The translations under genes were made by a program, and so were the position numbers. Below are positions 48,540 to 54,873 of a DNA stretch of 64,000 nucleotides, piece after piece (the first letter of the stretch is position 1; each line of letters begins with the position of its first letter). The stretch comes from Arenibacter palladensis (GTDB taxonomy: Bacteria; Bacteroidota; Bacteroidia; Flavobacteriales; Flavobacteriaceae). The notes beneath the pieces were generated by a model. That model did not search any database. It was not told the DNA's origin and worked only from the letters and a program-made list of their open reading frames with translations. Where the stretch lies: NCBI RefSeq assembly GCF_900129275.1, contig NZ_FQUX01000002.1, positions 437,795-501,794 on the forward strand, in the 5' to 3' direction.

Positions 48540-48567
48540 TTGAGTATTAATTCCAACCTTATTTTTG
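48540..48567 (+). promoter_or_regulatory. Candidate promoter of yifB
   Basis: TTG (48540-48542), 17 bases, TATTTTTG (48560-48567), which fits the Bacteroidota pattern with a slightly short spacer. It is 88 bases before the start codon. Confidence 0.4.
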
Positions 48568-48623
48568 AAAAAGCTGCCAAAACCCTATAAATTAGCCTAT
48601 TACCAACACCCGAAAATTTATTT

Positions 48624-48649
48624 TATTTGTTTACATTTAGACAAATAAC
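48624..48649 (+). promoter_or_regulatory. Inverted repeat at the yifB start
   Basis: TTATTTGT (48624-48631), 10 bases, ACAAATAA (48642-48649), perfect 8-bp arms ending 6 bases before the yifB ATG. It is a possible operator or leader hairpin that would cover the start. Confidence 0.4.
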
Positions 48650-48655
48650 AAGTAA

Positions 48656-50191
48656 ATGCTTACAAAAGTTTATGGCAGTGCGGTTTTTGGGGTAGAGGCT
48701 ACCACCATCACGGTTGAAGTAAATATCGACAAAGGCATTGGATACCATTTAGTAGGTCTGCCCGATAATGCCATAAAGGAGAGCAATTACCGTATAGCGG
48801 CTGCATTACAGAACAATGGCTACAAAATACCCGGCAAAAAAATCACCATCAATATGGCACCCGCCGATCTTCGCAAAGAAGGTTCTGCCTATGACCTTAC
48901 CCTGGCCTTGGGTATCTTGGCCGCCTCCAATCAGATTAAATCGGAATCCATAGAGAAGTATATCATTATGGGCGAGCTTTCACTGGACGGGAGTTTGCAG
49001 CCCATAAAGGGAGCCTTGCCCATTGCCATTAAAGCCAAGGAAGAGGGATTTAAAGGGTTTATTTTACCCAATGAAAATGCAAGGGAAGCCGCTATAGTAG
49101 ACGAACTGGAAGTGTACGGGATAGACAATATAAAAGAGGTGATGGACTTCTTTGATAAGGGTACCCCCTTGGAACAGACGATAATAGACACCCAAGAAGA
49201 ATTTTACAAAAACCTTGATTTCCCTGAATTCGATTTTTCCGATGTAAAGGGGCAAGAGAGCATAAAACGCTGTATGGAAATTGCCGCTGCGGGCGGACAT
49301 AACATTATCCTGATAGGTCCACCAGGTGCGGGTAAGACCATGTTGGCCAAACGCCTGCCTTCCATTTTGCCGCCCATGACCTTGCACGAAGCTTTGGAGA
49401 CCACCAAAATTCACTCCGTGGTAGGGAAGATCAAGAATATGGGCCTTATGAACCAAAGACCCTTTCGTAGCCCACATCACACTATTTCGGATGTCGCCCT
49501 TGTCGGCGGCGGAGCCTATCCCCAACCCGGGGAAATATCATTGAGCCATAATGGTGTCCTATTTTTGGACGAACTGCCCGAGTTTAAACGGGGCGTACTG
49601 GAAGTGATGCGCCAACCCTTGGAAGACAGGGAAGTAACCATTTCCAGGGCACGGTTTACCGTAACCTATCCCAGCAGTTTTATGTTGGTAGCCAGCATGA
49701 ATCCAAGTCCCGGGGGATATTTTAACGATCCCGATGCTCCGGTGACCTCTTCCCCAGCTGAGATGCAACGTTATTTAAGCAAGATTTCAGGACCCCTGTT
49801 AGATCGAATCGACATACACATAGAAGTAACACCAGTGCCGTTTGAAAAGCTGTCAGAGGAACGCAAAGGGGAGGGTAGCGTTGAAATACGGAAGCGGGTT
49901 ACGGCCGCTAGGGAAATACAGACCCAACGATTTGCGGACATGGAGAACGTACATTACAATGCCCAGATGAATACCAAACAAATACGGAAATATTGCATCA
50001 TGGACGACGCCTCTAAGGAATTGCTGAAAAATGCTATGGAGCGCTTAAACTTATCGGCCAGGGCCTATGACCGTATTTTGAAGGTAGCAAGAACCATCGC
50101 CGATCTGGAAAATGCCGCTGACGTCAGTGGAAGTCACATTGGCGAAGCCATTCAGTACCGCAGTCTAGACCGTGAGGGATGGTTGGGGTAA
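48656..50191 (+). CDS. yifB: YifB family Mg-chelatase-like AAA+ ATPase (ComM)
   Basis: A 511-residue ATPase. An N-terminal Lon-protease-like ChlI domain (about 1-165) is followed by AAA+ from about 190 with Walker A GPPGAGKTML (about 221-230) and Walker B VLFLDELPEF (about 302-311), then the C-terminal Mg_chelatase_C domain (about 415-505). ComM in other bacteria is a branch-migration helicase that helps heteroduplex extension during natural transformation. That is notable here because the gene borders the repeat-rich accessory islet. Confidence 0.94.
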   Translation: MLTKVYGSAVFGVEATTITVEVNIDKGIGYHLVGLPDNAIKESNYRIAAALQNNGYKIPGKKITINMAPADLRKEGSAYDLTLALGILAASNQIKSESIEKYIIMGELSLDGSLQPIKGALPIAIKAKEEGFKGFILPNENAREAAIVDELEVYGIDNIKEVMDFFDKGTPLEQTIIDTQEEFYKNLDFPEFDFSDVKGQESIKRCMEIAAAGGHNIILIGPPGAGKTMLAKRLPSILPPMTLHEALETTKIHSVVGKIKNMGLMNQRPFRSPHHTISDVALVGGGAYPQPGEISLSHNGVLFLDELPEFKRGVLEVMRQPLEDREVTISRARFTVTYPSSFMLVASMNPSPGGYFNDPDAPVTSSPAEMQRYLSKISGPLLDRIDIHIEVTPVPFEKLSEERKGEGSVEIRKRVTAAREIQTQRFADMENVHYNAQMNTKQIRKYCIMDDASKELLKNAMERLNLSARAYDRILKVARTIADLENAADVSGSHIGEAIQYRSLDREGWLG

Positions 50192-50312
50192 TACCGTAAG
50201 GAAAACACAATGGTAAGCCCATGCTGAATAATTATGACTGACATACTTGCCAAAATTGTATTTGAGCACGAGCCTTCCTGACGCGAGGTAGGCGTGACGG
50301 TTACACCAGCGA

Positions 50313-50502
50313 GGGTTATAAGGTATAATTTTTCTCATCAGATTACCCACCCCTAAATCCCCTCCAAGGAGGGGAGGATTCATGAATATGGTTTGGCTTA
50401 GTTGAAATCAAGGCTGTAAACAAAATTAGGCTGATTTCACCTAGGGGGTATATACTTAAAGCTAGAACCAATTTAATAATTGAGTTTTACGAATCCAAGT
50501 AA
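50313..50502. repeat. Direct repeat C, copy 1
   Basis: About 190 bp matching 51035-51230 with scattered differences. It starts at the ninth codon of the DUF559 reading frame (minus strand) and runs through its start codon and palindromic repeat into upstream sequence that ends AATCCAAGTAA in both copies. Only the first nine codons of the endonuclease (MRKIIPYNP) are kept, then the sequence switches to a GC-rich repeat, so this copy is a truncated or empty site. Confidence 0.9.
50345..50377. repeat. Solo palindromic end repeat
   Basis: A third copy of the end repeat of the DUF559 element: CCCCTCC-AA-GGAGGGG with ACCCACCCCT on its left. It matches 51067-51099 except for about one base. Confidence 0.85.
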
Positions 50503-50616
50503 GTTTTTAGGTGGAACTATAAGAAGACAAAAGCAAAAGGCAATGCTACTTGACATTTACCTGTGGCTCGGGAAAACTGGTTATGGCCGAGGTGAATTAG
50601 CATGGGCATGGAGACT

Positions 50617-50640
50617 ATAGATAGATAGATAGATAGATAG
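50617..50640. repeat. Tetranucleotide microsatellite (ATAG)6
   Basis: Six perfect ATAG units in non-coding DNA, 22 bases beyond the 3' end of the DUF559 gene. Such tracts are prone to slippage. Confidence 0.95.
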
Positions 50641-50661
50641 GCAGATTCACTTCGTCATATG

Positions 50662-51060
50662 TTATTTTTTCCCCTCTTGGGAGGGGCTAGGGGTGGGTTT
50701 TATAATCAAAATCATTTTTTTAATCTCTTCCAATACCCAGCTCAAATTGTTCTGCACATCCAAATCACTAAATCTAATTACACATACCCCTAAATATTCC
50801 AGACGATTCTGACGAATGGTAGCTTTTTCCTGCTGCCCTTCTATAAAGTGAACGGAACCATCCACCTCCAGGGCAAGTCGAAGTTCTTTACAATAGAAGT
50901 CCACTATGTAATTATCGATAGGTATTTGCCGACTAAACCTAACTCCCAGTTTTTTGTTTTTTAATTCGCGCCATAAGGCTATTTCACCCATAGTCATGTT
51001 GTTGCGAAGTTTTTTCGCAAAAGGAACTAGATCTGGGTTATAAGGTATAATTTTTCTCAT
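50662..51060 (-). CDS. DUF559 (Vsr-like) endonuclease domain protein
   Basis: A protein of about 132 residues. The DUF559 domain covers about 10-115: the N-terminal helix RNNMTMGEIALWRELKNKK, then RFSRQIPIDNYIVDFYCKELRLALEVDGSVH, giving the D...ExD nuclease-like pattern of the restriction-endonuclease fold. RFSDLDVQNNLSWVLEEI follows. The last ten residues (TPSPSQEGKK) are encoded by the element's own palindromic end repeat. An in-frame GTG at 51072 lies inside the other end repeat, so I chose the ATG at 51060. Endonuclease activity is known only by family similarity. No partner gene is present. Confidence 0.85.
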   Translation of the reverse strand: MRKIIPYNPDLVPFAKKLRNNMTMGEIALWRELKNKKLGVRFSRQIPIDNYIVDFYCKELRLALEVDGSVHFIEGQQEKATIRQNRLEYLGVCVIRFSDLDVQNNLSWVLEEIKKMILIIKPTPSPSQEGKK

Positions 51061-51099
51061 CAGTTTACCCACCCCTCAATCCCCTCCAAGGAGGGGAGG
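50670..51099 (-). mobile_element. DUF559 element bounded by palindromic terminal inverted repeats
   Basis: The left end 50670-50700 (TCCCCTCTTGGGAGGGGC, then AGGGGTGGGT) and the right end 51067-51099 (ACCCACCCCT, then CCCCTCCAAGGAGGGG) are inverted copies with a few mismatches. Each contains its own palindrome. Between them is essentially only the endonuclease ORF, whose start and stop codons lie at or inside the repeats. There is no transposase. This resembles a nuclease-carrying REP-type or homing-type unit; mobility is inferred from the extra partial copy at 50313-50502. Confidence 0.65.
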
Positions 51100-51230
51100 A
51101 TTCTTGAATATTGTTAGGCTTTGGATAAGTTGAAATCAAGGCTTTAAACAAAATAAGGCCGATTTAACCTAGGGCTTATTCCATAAATGCCACAACCAAG
51201 TTAATAATTGAGTTTTACGAATCCAAGTAA
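51035..51230. repeat. Direct repeat C, copy 2
   Basis: Full-length partner of 50313-50502, here joined to the intact DUF559 gene. Shared parts include MRKIIPYNP coding sequence, the palindromic end, TTGAAATCAAGGCT, and TAATTGAGTTTTACGAATCC near the far end. A related ATTGTATT...CACGAGCCT stretch lies after this copy (about 51288-51310) and before copy 1 (about 50255-50278). Confidence 0.9.
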
Positions 51231-51393
51231 TTTCTTTAACAGGACACAAAAGCGATGCTTGCACCAACAGGGGCAGAATTACAAAGAATTGTATTAGGAC
51301 ACGAGCCTGCCCTAAACATAAAAACCAACTGGGGCGCGCCTGCCTGACGGCGAGATAAGATATACCCACAATTTTAAGCCTAATGCATATAGG

Positions 51394-51496
51394 TAACGAA
51401 TAGATTTACATGTGTTTCTCGGGTCGCAGAATATTTAATTCAGGTGAAGCTGATTAAAACTAAATTATTACGAGCGTGACGCTCGCACTAGCGGGG
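51394..51496. repeat. Direct repeat B, copy 1
   Basis: 103 bp, same length as 53611-53713 with about eight mismatches. It begins TAACGAATAGA, contains AATATTTAATTCAGGTGAAG, and ends CACTAGCGGGG. It lies 39 bases after the stop of the minus-strand gene at 51536, the same relative place as copy 2. Its end carries the CGAGCGTGACGCTCG palindrome (51471-51485). Confidence 0.93.
51471..51485. repeat. GC-rich palindrome CGAGCGTGACGCTCG
   Basis: A 15-base near-perfect palindrome. Relatives stand at 53688-53702 (CGAGCGTGACGCCCG), 58703-58715 and 60195-60209. It is REP-like and lies in intergenic DNA only. Confidence 0.8.
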
Positions 51497-51535
51497 GGCT
51501 GTTAATTCTACACATGGTTGTATGGTCGGCTTTTT

Positions 51536-51832
51536 TTATTCCTTTTGTTTAAACGTTAATCCCTCACTTTCAAGAGCTTTTTTAAATTTAGGCAATGATG
51601 TTTTTCCTATTCCGTGCAAGTTTAAAATTTCCTTTTCTGTATAGGTGGATAACTTTTGAACAGTGTCAATTCCGTGATAAAGCAATGTGTTTCTTGCAGG
51701 GTTACTTAACAATGCTAAAAACCCTGAAGGAGGTTCTTTTAGCTTCTCGCAATTAGGGCAGGTTGGACAATCTGTACTTTTGTAGAATATGTGTCCATAC
51801 TTACAAGTTCTTTTTGTCTTTTTGGTAGCCAT
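51536..51832 (-). CDS. Zinc-ribbon plus helix-hairpin-helix protein (RpoA C-terminal-like)
   Basis: A 98-residue cytosolic protein. Residues 10-30 form a zinc-ribbon-like knuckle (CKYGHIFYKSTDCPTCPNC). Residues about 40-93 form an HhH domain like the RNA polymerase alpha C-terminal domain (LSNPARNTLLYHGIDTVQKL, then LNLHGIGKTSLPKFKKALES). It probably binds DNA. It starts 1 base after the stop of the dihydrofolate-reductase-like gene and is likely co-transcribed. Repeat B follows. Similar small proteins are common passengers in Bacteroidota accessory DNA. Confidence 0.8.
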   Translation of the reverse strand: MATKKTKRTCKYGHIFYKSTDCPTCPNCEKLKEPPSGFLALLSNPARNTLLYHGIDTVQKLSTYTEKEILNLHGIGKTSLPKFKKALESEGLTFKQKE

Positions 51833-51833
51833 A

Positions 51834-52367
51834 CTATTTTTTTCGCTTGTAGTACAATTGTGTTAAACCTGTATCAAATGACTTTGCACTCACAAACTCA
51901 AGTTGCTGTTCGGGTCTACAGTCCCTGAATAACCTTGTACCGTTACCAACCAAAATCGGTATAATTGAAATGATGAATTCGTCTATGAGGTCGTGTTGTA
52001 AAAGTTCATGTATAATTTCTGCTCCACCATCACAATAAATGTTTAACCCATCTTTCGATTTAAGTTGTTGAACTAGTTCCGTCAAGTTGCCTGTATAAAA
52101 GGTAGTTCTGCCGATTTGTGGTCTTTCAGTTCTTGTAATTACATAAACATCGCGTTGTCCATTGTCGTAATGAGTAGAACCTATCTCTTTAAGCACATAG
52201 TCGTAGGTCTTTCTCCCAAGAATTATAGTGTCAATACTAGCTGTGAATTCTGAATAACCGTAGTCTTCACCTTCTTTTTCAACTAATTTCAAAAAGCTTA
52301 GGTCGTCATTTGGTTTTGCAATGTATCCGTCTAAACTTGTAGCTATGAAAAGAGATATTTTTCTCAT
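51834..52367 (-). CDS. Dihydrofolate reductase family protein (RibD C-terminal type)
   Basis: A 177-residue protein of the YyaP/YwjB type: MRKISLFIATSLDGYIAKPNDD at the start, DTIILGRKTYDYVLKEIG (NADPH loop), YVITRTERP, IYCDGGAEIIHELLQHDLIDEFIISIIPILVGNGTRLF, and a C-terminal TGLTQLYYKRKK. The fold binds NADPH, but the substrate of these stand-alone proteins is unknown. It sits in the inner half of module 1 of the accessory islet, 223 bases from the element at 52590. Confidence 0.9.
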   Translation of the reverse strand: MRKISLFIATSLDGYIAKPNDDLSFLKLVEKEGEDYGYSEFTASIDTIILGRKTYDYVLKEIGSTHYDNGQRDVYVITRTERPQIGRTTFYTGNLTELVQQLKSKDGLNIYCDGGAEIIHELLQHDLIDEFIISIIPILVGNGTRLFRDCRPEQQLEFVSAKSFDTGLTQLYYKRKK

Positions 52368-52448
52368 TGCTTAATTTTTACTTATATGTTTTGTGTTATC
52401 GTGTCGTTCTATTGGCTGTTCGTTAAGGCACATAGCTAAAGCTTATTG

Positions 52449-52480
52449 CCCGCCCGAACGTGCCGTTCGGTAAGGGCGGG
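52449..52480. repeat. Strong GC-rich hairpin upstream of the DHFR-like gene
   Basis: CCCGCCC (52449-52455) pairs with GGGCGGG (52474-52480), and inside it CGAACG (52455-52460) pairs with CGTTCG (52464-52469). The T-rich flank is on the plus strand, where no gene precedes it. It looks like part of the GC-rich repeat family of this islet, not a terminator for a known gene. Confidence 0.6.
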
Positions 52481-52590
52481 TTTAGTTTTATTTTTTCTTG
52501 TCCAAAGCTAAATCCATAAGATTTAGCGACATTATAAATATACACAGACCTTTCGATTGAGCCCGAAACCCGTATTGTTTATAGGCTGTG

Positions 52591-53025
52591 TTAGCTGTAG
52601 TTTTTTACTAGAACAAACGCGACCAACATAGACCAAAACAATAAAATTATAAATATTGCAATTACCGCTTGAAAGCGACTTTTATGTCCAATACTTGTGT
52701 TTATTGAAGGGTTGCTTTTTAAAGCAAAGACGTTAATAGTATTCCCTACTTTGTATTTTTCACTTTCAGCATACTTAATTTCTTTGTGTTTAGAAATGCA
52801 ATTATAACTTGAGTTATTTAACAGGAAAGAACATTTTACCAAAACATCTTTTCCTTCTCCAAAAACTAACTTAGTTGATGCACGTCTAAAGGGTTTGCTA
52901 TAAGTCAATTCATTTATTATACCTGCCGTTTGGACCGATTTGTACCTAAATCTATAGTATCTAAAGAAATAAAGTAAAAATGCCAAAGCAAGTATGATTT
53001 CAATTATGGAAACATAATAAATCAT
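52591..53025 (-). CDS. DUF3592-like membrane protein
   Basis: A 144-residue protein with an N-terminal helix (about 3-22) and a C-terminal helix (about 115-138). Between them is a beta-rich extracytoplasmic part (SFLLNNSSYNCISKHKEIKY, then VGNTINVFALKSNPSINTSI), of the kind seen in DUF3592 proteins. The function is unknown. It overlaps the upstream gene by 4 bases (ATGA), and its last codons and TAA stop lie in the left inverted repeat of cassette 1. Confidence 0.6.
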   Translation of the reverse strand: MIYYVSIIEIILALAFLLYFFRYYRFRYKSVQTAGIINELTYSKPFRRASTKLVFGEGKDVLVKCSFLLNNSSYNCISKHKEIKYAESEKYKVGNTINVFALKSNPSINTSIGHKSRFQAVIAIFIILLFWSMLVAFVLVKNYS

Positions 53026-53405
53026 TTTGTAATTTCTTTTATTAATGATTTATATTCAAAATATTCATTAATCCATTCGTTTTCAAAGTCAGTAACGGAT
53101 TTAAATGTTTTTTCTTTTTTAAGATTTTTACTTTCAATTATTTTCAACTCTTTTCCGTTTAATAGCTCTTTGATAGTGTAGGTAAAATGGCCTAGACCTG
53201 TTTCCCAGGTATGTTGATAATCCGTATAATAACCAATATTCCATATCTCCATAAAAAGGTCATTTTGGATAAAAATAAAAGGCGGTTTATCGTCATACCC
53301 ATTTTTTGGCATAAAAGGAAATTCAAGTTCCGCAATGGGTCTAGGTTTGATTAAGGACTCGAACCCTCTTCTTTCCCAAAATTTAATTACTGTTACTAGG
53401 TCCAT
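53022..53405 (-). CDS. Hypothetical cytosolic protein of cassette 1
   Basis: 127 residues, no signal peptide or membrane helix. The first half is Pro- and aromatic-rich (KPRPIAELEFPFMPKNGYDD, FIFIQNDLFMEIWNIGYYTD) and the second half is helical and Lys-rich (NLKKEKTFKSVTDFENEWIN). I do not recognise the family. It is coupled by an ATGA overlap to the membrane protein gene, as in toxin-antitoxin or effector-immunity pairs, but no such motif is visible. The start codon lies 3 bases inside the right inverted repeat. Confidence 0.6.
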   Translation of the reverse strand: MDLVTVIKFWERRGFESLIKPRPIAELEFPFMPKNGYDDKPPFIFIQNDLFMEIWNIGYYTDYQHTWETGLGHFTYTIKELLNGKELKIIESKNLKKEKTFKSVTDFENEWINEYFEYKSLIKEITK

Positions 53406-53418
53406 TTAAATTACAGCT

Positions 53419-53542
53419 AACAAAAGGATATAGTTATTGATGATATTCCTCTTATAAAAACTAAGGTAATAAATTATGGCAATGCAAAAAGATTATTTGT
53501 ATCAACTTGATTAACACACGTATATACGATAAACATGTGACG
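53419..53542. repeat. Direct repeat A, copy 1
   Basis: 124 bp, same length as 54637-54760 with about eight mismatches. On the plus strand it contains AACTAAGGTAATAAATT followed by an ATG that opens a short frame, MAMQKDYLYQLD, then a stop. It lies immediately 5' of cassette 1 (minus-strand sense). Confidence 0.93.
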
Positions 53543-53610
53543 ATAGCGCAGACCCAATAGAAATCACTTTAGGGCTAACCTTTATGGTATAGCCATCAAA
53601 TTAAAACAAG

Positions 53611-53713
53611 TAACGAATAGACTTAGATGTACTTCTTGGGTCGTAGAATATTTAATTCAGGTGAAGCTGATTAAAACTAAATTAGTACGAGCGTGACGCC
53701 CGCACTAGCGGGG
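53611..53713. repeat. Direct repeat B, copy 2
   Basis: 103-bp partner of 51394-51496, 18 bases after the stop of the lipoprotein gene. Together with repeat A copy 1, about 70 bases away, it forms the junction between the two modules. The remainder of the 53406-53731 gap holds nothing else recognisable. Confidence 0.93.
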
Positions 53714-53731
53714 AGAGGTTTGTAAGTAGTT

Positions 53732-54169
53732 TTATTCTTTCCTAAAATATACATTATTACAAGTCAATATCTTTGCTTTATTGTGTTCTTTAACATTAAG
53801 CATAAATATTTGTCTATTGGTTTTGCTCCAGTCAAACGTCAAGCTGATGTCCGAATTAAATGATATACTGTTATTTTTAGAACCTAACTTTTGCTCTTCA
53901 CTTATCTTCCAATTTCCATTGACAGTTTTATGTCCTGTTGAATCAAGTATTTCAATTTGAGCAGTCATGTCTTCCTTTAAGTCTATTTTTTTAATTATTA
54001 CTTTGTCCTTTTTTAAATTTTTTTCAGATTTATTTCCAATCCATTCACCCAATAATTCTGGTTTTTCAAATGTAGTTTCGTTAAATTCTGTATCCTTTTT
54101 CTTTTCAAACATACAAGATGTTATAATGACTAGAATGGTACTGGCAGTGAACAGAATTAGTTTTTTCAT
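53732..54169 (-). CDS. Hypothetical lipoprotein
   Basis: 145 residues with a lipobox (ILVIITSC, Cys 19), a charged linker, then a beta-rich domain (LLGEWIGNKSEKNLKKDKVI, then TVNGNWKISEEQKLG and ISLTFDWSKTNRQIFMLNV) similar in pattern to small lipocalin-like lipoproteins. The function is unknown. It is the inner gene of module 2, equivalent in position to the DHFR-like and HhH genes of module 1. It is AT-rich compared with core genes. Confidence 0.7.
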   Translation of the reverse strand: MKKLILFTASTILVIITSCMFEKKKDTEFNETTFEKPELLGEWIGNKSEKNLKKDKVIIKKIDLKEDMTAQIEILDSTGHKTVNGNWKISEEQKLGSKNNSISFNSDISLTFDWSKTNRQIFMLNVKEHNKAKILTCNNVYFRKE

Positions 54170-54312
54170 GGATGCTTTTTAAATGATTTCCGACGTTAAG
54201 GCTATGATTTCGGTCTGGGAAATCCTAAAGGATTTTTCAGGATTGGAATCGAGCCAGTTTAAAAGTAATGAATTTTCTCTTTTGCAAATGGGAGGACTGA
54301 ATTATAGCTAGT

Positions 54313-54639
54313 GTTAGCTATAGTTTTTTATTCCACCAACATCTTCATCCTTTTGAAGCCTAACTATTTAAAAACTAGATAAGCTACACAGAATGAAAGC
54401 CCGATGAAAACAATCATTCCGACCAACACATTTGACATATGCTGTGAAATCATTTGATAATTATCGGTTGTTCTGTCCGCCGCCAAATATTTCATTGATT
54501 TTGGTTTCCCAATAATTTTATAAAAAATAAATCGAGAATTTTTACCAAGTAAATCGACTATAAGTCTTCTAATAAATAATTCAACTATCAGGTCCATTCG
54601 TAAACATATGTCATTACAAGGTTTGAAATTATAGCCAAC
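54313..54639 (-). mobile_element. Cassette 2 bounded by GTTAGCTATA-type inverted repeats
   Basis: The left end is GTTAGCTATAGTTT (54313-54326). The right end on the minus strand is GTTGGCTATAATTT (54639-54626), 12 of 14 identical. Inside is one small membrane-protein gene. The left outer flank (TTATAGCTAGT) resembles the flank of cassette 1 (TTATAGGCTGT), and the right flank is repeat A. Confidence 0.55.
54364..54597 (-). CDS. Small hypothetical membrane protein
   Basis: 77 residues: an N-terminal amphipathic stretch (MDLIVELFIRRLIVDLLGK) and one clear C-terminal membrane helix (VLVGMIVFIGLSFCVAYLVF). There is no recognised family. It is the only gene inside cassette 2. Its first codons share ATGGACCT with the gene at the same place in cassette 1, but the proteins are otherwise unrelated. 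Confidence 0.5.
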   Translation of the reverse strand: MDLIVELFIRRLIVDLLGKNSRFIFYKIIGKPKSMKYLAADRTTDNYQMISQHMSNVLVGMIVFIGLSFCVAYLVFK

Positions 54640-54760
54640 AAAAGGATATCGTTATTGATGAAATCCCTCTTATAAAAACTAAGGTAATAAATTATGGCCA
54701 TGCAAAAAGATTATTTGTATCAACTTGATAAACACACCTATATTCGATAAACTTGTGACG
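54637..54760. repeat. Direct repeat A, copy 2
   Basis: 124-bp partner of 53419-53542. The short plus-strand frame is longer here (MAMQKDYLYQLDKHTYIR, then stop). It ends in GTGACG, followed by a GC-rich stretch of the islet's repeat family. Confidence 0.93.
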
Positions 54761-54873
54761 CTCTGGGCAGGCTCAGCCAAAAAGAAACGACCATATTAAT
54801 ATTAGCTCATTAATGTCTAACAGATATGGTTATTCACTATATTTAATATCTAACTGTCCTTAAACAAGTTTGT

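Larger units (their letters stand above)
52590..53421 (-). mobile_element. Cassette 1 bounded by GTTAGCTGTA inverted repeats
   Basis: The left end is GTTAGCTGTAGTTT (52590-52603). The right end, read on the minus strand, is GTTAGCTGTAATTT (53421-53408), 13 of 14 identical. Inside are exactly two overlapping minus-strand genes. The stop codon of the second is formed by the left repeat. The right flank is repeat A. No transposase is present. A short sister with diverged ends is at 54313-54639. Confidence 0.6.

Noticed and set aside
49064-49525. 153-residue minus-strand ORF inside yifB
   Set aside because: It is antisense to the Walker A region of yifB, with no independent support.
50165-50383. 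72-residue minus-strand ORF
   Set aside because: It is a chimera of repeat DNA and the first nine codons of a truncated DUF559 copy, overlapping the yifB end. It is not a real gene.
50617-50640. CRISPR-like repeat
   Set aside because: It is a simple (ATAG)6 tract with no spacers, and no cas gene lies in the window.
51394-54760. A standard chromosomal integron with attC sites
   Set aside because: No IntI-type integrase is present, and the inverted ends read GTTAGCT, which breaks the GTTRRRY core rule. The ends flank genes instead of forming one folded site after each gene. Only the modular logic is similar.
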